From Desmodesmus armatus (lineage: Eukaryota; Chlorophyta; Chlorophyceae; Sphaeropleales; Scenedesmaceae): a stretch of 64,000 bases of DNA. The position numbers and the translations under genes were made by a program. The notes beneath the pieces were generated by a model, which worked only from the letters and a program-made list of their open reading frames with translations, ran no database searches and was not told the origin of the DNA. The stretch covers positions 1-64,000 of the forward strand of contig VIIQ02000295.1 of NCBI GenBank assembly GCA_007449985.2. The letters run 5' to 3'. Shown piece by piece: positions 57,901 through 64,000 of this stretch (positions are counted from its first letter, which is position 1; every line of letters starts with the position of its first letter).

Positions 57901-60900
57901 TTTCCACGTTGCAGTAATCTGCAAAAAAAGCATGAACAGACAGGGTTGTTGTCAGCTACACTGCACCCGCTAAGCTGGCTTTTGTCCTGAACTTGCACAG
58001 AAAACTCAATTCAAGTGATGGTCACAGTCCAGGCTGAGATTTGTGAGCTTGGGCTGCGGCAAAGATGTAACAACCGTTGCATTGGGCCCAAACAAAATAC
58101 GCCCGACATACCAATGCTCAGCGTGGAGGCAGTGCACTGGCAGCTTTGCCGCACAAGCTTCACCCCTTGACGTCGGGGGACCCCCAGGGGAAAAGAGGGC
58201 CCTCTTCCGTCACACCCCCGCTACCGATAGGCTGCCAGCACAAGCTTTCTATCCACCCCCTCTCTAGAGCGCATGCCGAGTCGGCAGCGCCCTAACTCAC
58301 CAACGATGGTGCAGTTGTCACCCTTGAAACCGTAGTCACACACACACTCCCCGTACATGCATCTCCCATTGCCACAGAAGACGCCTTCGCACACGTCACG
58401 CTCGCAGTAGTCACCCCACCAGCCTGTCACCCAAGCACAACCAGAAGCAGCAGGGTCAGCAGCAATGTGTGCACTGTCAACTGGGCCACTAGGTTTAGGG
58501 TTTGATGCTGCCAGGCAGGCCCAGCAGAAAGCTAAATCTACAAGTTAACAAAGCTCGGTGCACTTTTCCAACCAAGATGAACGGATAATCCCCTCTACCG
58601 GGTAGGGTCTTGCAGCATGCCATGCTATGCTCTCAAGACTAGCAGCTTGGACATCAACAATCCATCTCCACAAGTCGAGGCATGGTCCCTCAAGTGTTAT
58701 GGCCGTTCCCGTCGGACAACAACGAGCTCACTAACATACCCCAACCAACCACACTGGCAGTCGCACCTGCCCTGCAAGCGCATTGGCGTGTGTCATCCTC
58801 ACAGTAGCCGTGGCCACTGCAGATAGTACCATTGACGTCTGGGGTGCACTTGTCTGCAAGCATTGTAAGGGCGCGGTCATAATTCAGTACCATGTAAGAA
58901 TTCTCTTACAGTGTGAGTTGAGCTAGCTGTCCACAGCAGCATGAGCACATGCATGCGACATTTGATGGAGCGCAAGCTATCATAGTATGCGGTGGGTGTA
59001 CGCGATGTGTACACATGTGTGCAGGACAATCGGTCGTCCGTGCCATGTGTGCACACATTAGCACGCGGTTCATGCGCTGGCACCAGTGGGTACAGTTCCC
59101 AGCTTACCCTGCATCTCGCAGTTGCTTCCTGCATAGCCAGCGCTGCAGCGGCATACTCCTTCCGAGCAGGTGCCTTGGCCAGAGCAGTCCTTGCCCACAC
59201 ACAGATCTGCAGGTTCATTGAACGGTGTGTGCGTGTACACCGGGGTTCAGTTGACAAAGCGGAATTGAAACCTGAGGTACAAGAACCTTTGGCAAGGATT
59301 GAGCTGCATCAAGTCAACCCATCTGCCACAGCCTCACAAAACATGTCGTGCCGCACAGTGCAGGGCGAATCTTGACGGTCATGCAGCACATGCCTGCAAA
59401 GCCCTCGCACTGATACCACCAAGGTGCACTATGTAACTGATACCAGCCGCATAGCATAACAGACTAGAATCAGCAAGGCGCTGCTTGACTGGCACAGCGT
59501 CGAGGAGCTGAGGCAGTATGACGCTCAAAAGCAATGCGCCTAAAAGTGTGCCGACATCCAGATGAACATCTTGTTGACAGCCTGTTCATCCTATGTGTTG
59601 TTGCAACACAAGGGCAGCCAGGAGCAGACCTTTTGTTGAGCAAGCAGCACCGGCAGCACAGCAGTCCAGGTACTCATCGCCAGGGGCAGGGCCGCAAGGG
59701 AGGGTCTGTGGCCGGCTGGGCATGCTGTGTTGCAGCCAGCCCTCCGCTCCACTTGCAGGATCCCTGCACGACACACAAGACAGCAACGTCAACCACCAAT
59801 GCACCATCACTACTTGCAGCAAACACTGGTGCACACCTGTGCCAGCGCTCAGGACGGGACATCTTGCAAACGGAACCACCATCTCCGCTGTGCCAGTGAT
59901 GATAAAGCAAACAAATTTTGCAGGGCTGAGTGCAACTACTGCAGGCCACACAGATGAAACAAAGTGTCGCAGCAAGGTGTGCTGAGGCATACATGACCTT
60001 GTAAGACCACCCGATCAGCTTCGTCAGCTTGCACACACGTACCGTGCATACACCCAGCACTCCTTGCTGATGGCAGGACAAGTGCTAGGGAGGTAGCCAG
60101 CAGAGGGGTACATTTGCACATTGGCTCCGCTGGAGATCTTGCTGTTAGGGATGGCGTAGCTTGTCCTGTTGCAACGAGAGTTGTACAGCTGTAGACCCGC
60201 TGACTTTGTCACTGCACGGCACTCCCCAGCTGTGGCATCTGCGGCAAAATGAATGGCAAACAGTGGTAGAAGTAATGTCAACAACAATAACAACAACAGC
60301 AACAAAGTTACACCTATAGCTATGAACACACTGCTAGCCCATGCATGCACACGGTTATCTAACGGCCGACCCGAGTTGGATGGTGGTGGTGACCGGACAT
60401 GCTAGCCCGCACCCACCAACATTCAGTAAAGGTGTGCGCAACGCTTGCAAGTCAAGCCCAATGAACAGAGGCACACACAACATACAAAGGCACACGTGAT
60501 GGCTCACTCACTTGCTGAGCGGCCTGTGCGGATGGTGAGGACTTGGCGGGCTAGCTCTCCGGAGTCAGCAGTGAATGATACCTCACACTTCAGGATGGGC
60601 TCGGTGACATGATCGGGCACTGTTATGGTTTCACGGAAGCTCAGCACCTATAGGCAAGGGGCCATCCAAACACAAAGTGCAACAGCAAGAACTGTGAGAC
60701 GCACGCGCATGCAGCCTGCAGTACCAAATTTCTCATCCATCAAAAAGCGCAAAGCGTGCTGGCCACGCAACTTTTTGCACTGGGCGTCGTACGTTGTCCG
60801 GAATTTGCAATGAGTAATGGCAGCCTCCACAACACAATGCCGTTGCGAGAAGGGTCCATGCTTGACATCATCGATGTTGATGGCACTACCAGTGTCATTC

Positions 60901-63900
60901 ATGCCTTGAAACCTGAGCTGTCAGTGCAGATGCCCACCTTTGCCACCCCCACGCTGCTGGTCACTTCAGGGTTGAAAGTGATGCTGGCAGCACAGCCAGG
61001 CAGCACGGTAGGCCTGATGTTGAACAGCATGTTGCTGAGGCCAGTGGTGATGGCATTCACGATGTCGTTGGAGTCAGAGGCACCGAAGATGACACTGCCA
61101 CCAGTGCCGGAAGCCTGCACACGGAGAAGCATACGGGGGCAGGGTGTTCCTACCCGGTCAATACGGCATTGATTGAAAGAGGCAGAGGTATATGAGTCGA
61201 TGTGTGTGGTTGTGACGGGAGTGTCCACTACATGGTCTGCGCCCAAATTGCTAGTGGCCTAAGCGCATGCGACACATCATCTGACATGCGCTACGGCATG
61301 CACGGCACCATATGTTGGTCAACACACTGTGTTGCCAACACCGGGTGCTGGATCACCCACGGCAAACTGAGTGCGCAAGTAGGGCACATGAAAGCTGTTG
61401 TCTAGTAGATCTGCCTACCCAGCCGGACGCACCAGGAAGTACATCTGCGAGGCATCACAGCCGTCCTGGCAGATGCCCACGAACTTGATTTTCTTCGCCT
61501 TGAGCAAGGCCAGTGTCTCCTCCATGCTTCCATAGTCGTACACCAGCCCGTTGTCTTGCCTCACAAGGCCTGTGTCAAGGGGCCAGCACGTAACAGCAGC
61601 GAGGCACATGCAGCAGTCATGAGGTGATCAACAACCCGTCCTTATGTGTAGCCAACAACGTGCCATTGATATAGGCGATATCATATCGCCTACAAGTCGT
61701 GACAACTGGCAGCAGCAGCATCCCACGCCAAATTGAAATGCGTCAAGGTACTGCTCAGCCTGTCAAATCCCGGTGTAACTGTGATTTTGAGTTTGAAAAC
61801 AATCCTGAAAACTGCCAGGTGTCACCTGTGTGGAAGGGTGCATCTGTTGTCAGGATCATGACCTTCACTGCGTTCTCCCTCCAAGCAATACCATCCGTCT
61901 CTGTTGCCATGTTGTAAATGGCAACAAGCTGAGCTTCATTTGTGTCCCCACCCTGCAGAAGGGATGCACAACAGTACGAGTGGTTGAGCCAACGGGGGCT
62001 TGGACAACCGTTGGCATGATGCCAAGGTTACTCGCGCGACATGTTGGCAAGCTGTGCCACGCAAAACTGGAACTCTCAAATGCCACCCCATCTAGTTGTG
62101 AACAACAGTTCTGACACTGTTGTAGGTGACACCTTGCGTCAGCAGCCAGCGTGTCAACAGAGTGGTGAAATGATGATCACAGATGTAAGTAGGAGCTGCA
62201 CGCAAGGATTTGGCCAACTCACCCAACCGGTCTCCATGCGATTGACAGCTTCCAGCCATGCGTCCTTTGAGCTTGTGAACGTCCTCTGAACCTCGTAGAC
62301 CTTGGGGTCACTGCAGCAGTAGAGGAGGGGACGGGGCAAACAGTGCAATACAGTTATCGTGGGAGGGGATACCAAAGTTCGGCGTTAGCCAGCGACCCAA
62401 GGGTCATGAGGGTGCCCCCAAAGGGCCACAACAGAAATGACAGAAGCCAGGCAGTCATTCATATCCAAGTTGCACAGCACTGAAAAGCTGCGAGTGGCAG
62501 CTGCCTGTGGCCGCAATCCTTGAGCCCACGCAGCACTACACCGACAGCAACGTCTTTGCGTGACTGTGTTCTCTCCGATCAGTTATGTGGGTTACCGCAT
62601 GTGCTTCACCCACCCGTCAGGTCTGCTAATAGCCAGGAACAAAGCATGCAGCAACGGCATGCCAAAAAGGTTTGCTTGCTGTCAGATGCTTTGGCCATGT
62701 CCGCATTGCACATGCTGCTGTCCTCACCTTGAATAGTCCCAGAAGACAGTGAGTCCCATCCGCAGGCCGGCAATCTTCTCAGCCAAGCCGTACCACAGCG
62801 AGGGTGCCAAGTTCTTGATGATGGGCAGGTCCTCCCGGAACGATCCCGTCAGGTCGACGGACAGGGCGATGTCGAAGTCGCTGCCAGCCACTGCAAGTCG
62901 CAGCGAGTGGCAGCGAGTGTCGATACCGGTCAGTTTGATCAGCGGGTGCGGCATGGAAATGTCGTGTGAAGAGGAACCATCAATCTTCAGCAGCAACCTG
63001 CTATCCAGATACGTGTCCAAATGCTTAGTTGAATCTGCAACAGTGTCGCTGCCGGCTCGTCAACAGCGCATCATCGCTGTTTCGTCGCGGCTCTCGGTTT
63101 GACTCCTAACCTCCAAGACGGAGGGAGGGTGTGGGGCAATGACCGTAGCAGCCTGCACCGGGTGCATCCGCGGCATTTGCTGCCTGCTGCTGCCGTACAA
63201 CCAGCCAGTTGACACGACCAGCGTGCAGCAACTCCACCTGCACACCCACCAACTGCTGGTGGCCCTTACAAACTTTTGAAACCAGAACTGTCAACATGCC
63301 CCCCCCCTCCCCACCCTCCAGCACGTCCACCCCTGCCTTGCTCAAGTTGGTGCCCACCTGTGCTGCCGCGGGTGCACAAGTAGCTGTCCACGGCCTTGCT
63401 GCTGCCTGCTGGGATGGTGACGTCCATCTGGGCGAAGTTGGGGGCCAGGGCTGGCTGGGTCTCTGGGTCACACGTGGGCAGCTGTGTGCCATCAGTAGAG
63501 TTGCCACCAGGGGTCGTCAGCACTGCATGGACAAAACAACATGCCAACACAACACAACACACAGAGAGCACAGACATGAGCTTCAAATCCTATGTGGTTG
63601 ACCTGCGTTTTTGAGCTGGCTGAAATAGGCACAATGGCATCAGCAATGCTGCCGTATGCCATCAGCCTGCATGCACCAGTTGTCTGCCCTTGCAAGCCAT
63701 ACATACGCCACACCAGAAACCTTAGACGGCACCACTGTCAAGCCAACAAGTAGTGATCACTGATGTAGCTGCCCCCATCAGCCATGGCACGCTTGTGGGT
63801 TGCACCGGGTGACCAAGCCAAGTGGCGTATTGCATGAGTCGGATTCGTAAATGTCACTCACAAGCCCGGCTTGACACCCCAAAACCCGGGCACTTACAGA

Positions 63901-64000
63901 AGCATGGGCTTGGGTCGACAGCAGTGGCCACAACAAACGCATCTCCCTTGGGAATGTACGTGAAGTGGAGGAAGCCGTCAGATGTGGCCTTGCCCAGGAC
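54964..64000 (-). CDS. Integrin-beta-like VWA/EGF extracellular protein (5' end missing)
   Basis: Nineteen exons from the window edge: 64000-63898, 63522-63358, 63034-62728, 62310-62223, 61952-61826, 61569-61433, 61114-60938, 60647-60512, 60238-60043, 59763-59630, 59206-59108, 58853-58767, 58423-58301, 57918-57889, 57640-57299, 56979-56746, 56397-56170, 55644-55515, 55168-54964. All phases fit, giving 1015 residues; the N-terminus lies outside. Exons 3-7 form a von Willebrand A domain with metal site DIALSVDLTGSF (DxTxS), then GGDTNEAQLVAIYNMATETD, NAVKVMILTTDAPFHT and KKIKFVGICQDG, the order of an integrin beta I-like domain. About seven EGF-like units follow (CVGKDCSGQGTCSEGVCRCS, CEGVFCGNGRCMYGECVCDY, CNGHGTCDPEAGGCVCEEEW, CNGHGRC and others). 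A cysteine module occurs before and after the EGF block. No membrane helix is seen, so it is probably secreted or wall-bound; adhesion is inference. A donor-like gtaagg at the stop leaves the C-terminus open. Confidence 0.88.
57299..57640 (-). other. Low-complexity insert within an EGF-like unit
   Basis: Exon 15 of the integrin-like gene begins GHGSCRGGDGGG and ends GEDTCTCCDGWVGESC, which together complete one EGF-like unit. Between them is an open stretch of about 80 residues rich in Ser, Pro, Ala and Gly with two NGTH sites (possible N-glycosylation). No in-frame stop and no good internal GT-AG pair was seen, so it appears to be translated. Confidence 0.6.

Noticed and set aside
1..64000. 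tRNA, rRNA or CRISPR array
   Set aside because: No cloverleaf-like tRNA sequence, conserved rRNA segment or regularly spaced repeat-spacer array was seen by eye; a tRNA scan was not possible.

Overview
The window looks like nuclear DNA of a green alga of the Chlamydomonadales/volvocine type. The genes are split into many short exons by GT-AG introns. Coding exons are rich in Ala and Gln runs, and introns carry long G or C homopolymers. Several genes are followed by TGTAA, the polyadenylation signal typical of chlorophyte nuclear genes. Gene content is algal: a plastid-type, redox-regulated glucose-6-phosphate dehydrogenase, a mitochondrial ATP synthase OSCP and a plastid DUF3593-type membrane protein. 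No rRNA, tRNA, CRISPR array, prokaryotic operon or intact transposon was recognised.

Layout, left to right: a leucine-rich-repeat protein (+, 0.7-4.9 kb); an 11.5 kb gene-poor stretch (5.1-16.6 kb), most of it CA-rich on the + strand; a LAMMER/CLK dual-specificity kinase (-, 16.6-22.4 kb, 12 exons); a SnoaL-like (NTF2-fold) protein (-, 22.6-23.9 kb); plastid glucose-6-phosphate dehydrogenase (+, 24.8-32.6 kb, 14 exons); a small secreted cysteine-rich protein (-, 34.5-35.5 kb); an N-terminal RING-CH E3 ligase (-, 38.7-40.8 kb); an alpha/beta hydrolase (-, 43.8-45.9 kb); OSCP (-, 47.2-50.1 kb), head to head with the DUF3593 gene (+, 50.4-52.4 kb); and a large extracellular protein with an integrin-beta-like von Willebrand A domain and about seven EGF-like modules (-, 55.0 kb to beyond the right edge). 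I rebuilt exon models by hand, requiring GT-AG sites and matching codon phase at every junction. Ten genes are supported, and eight of them keep phase throughout.

The most unusual observation is structural. In five genes, fragments of an exon together with its adjoining splice site are repeated inside the neighbouring intron. Copies of an exon's 5' part lie only upstream and copies of its 3' part only downstream, so one intact exon remains. Glucose-6-phosphate dehydrogenase carries seven such sets. Introns also tend to have G-runs towards the donor and C-runs towards the acceptor on the sense strand. Together with the algal integrin-beta-like protein and the orphan cysteine-rich secreted protein, these are the best candidates for something new. 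Two genes (LRR and DUF3593) need small, mostly homopolymer, length corrections to stay in frame, which could be assembly error or real damage. The ten genes do not form a pathway; they appear to be independent housekeeping, signalling and cell-surface genes.
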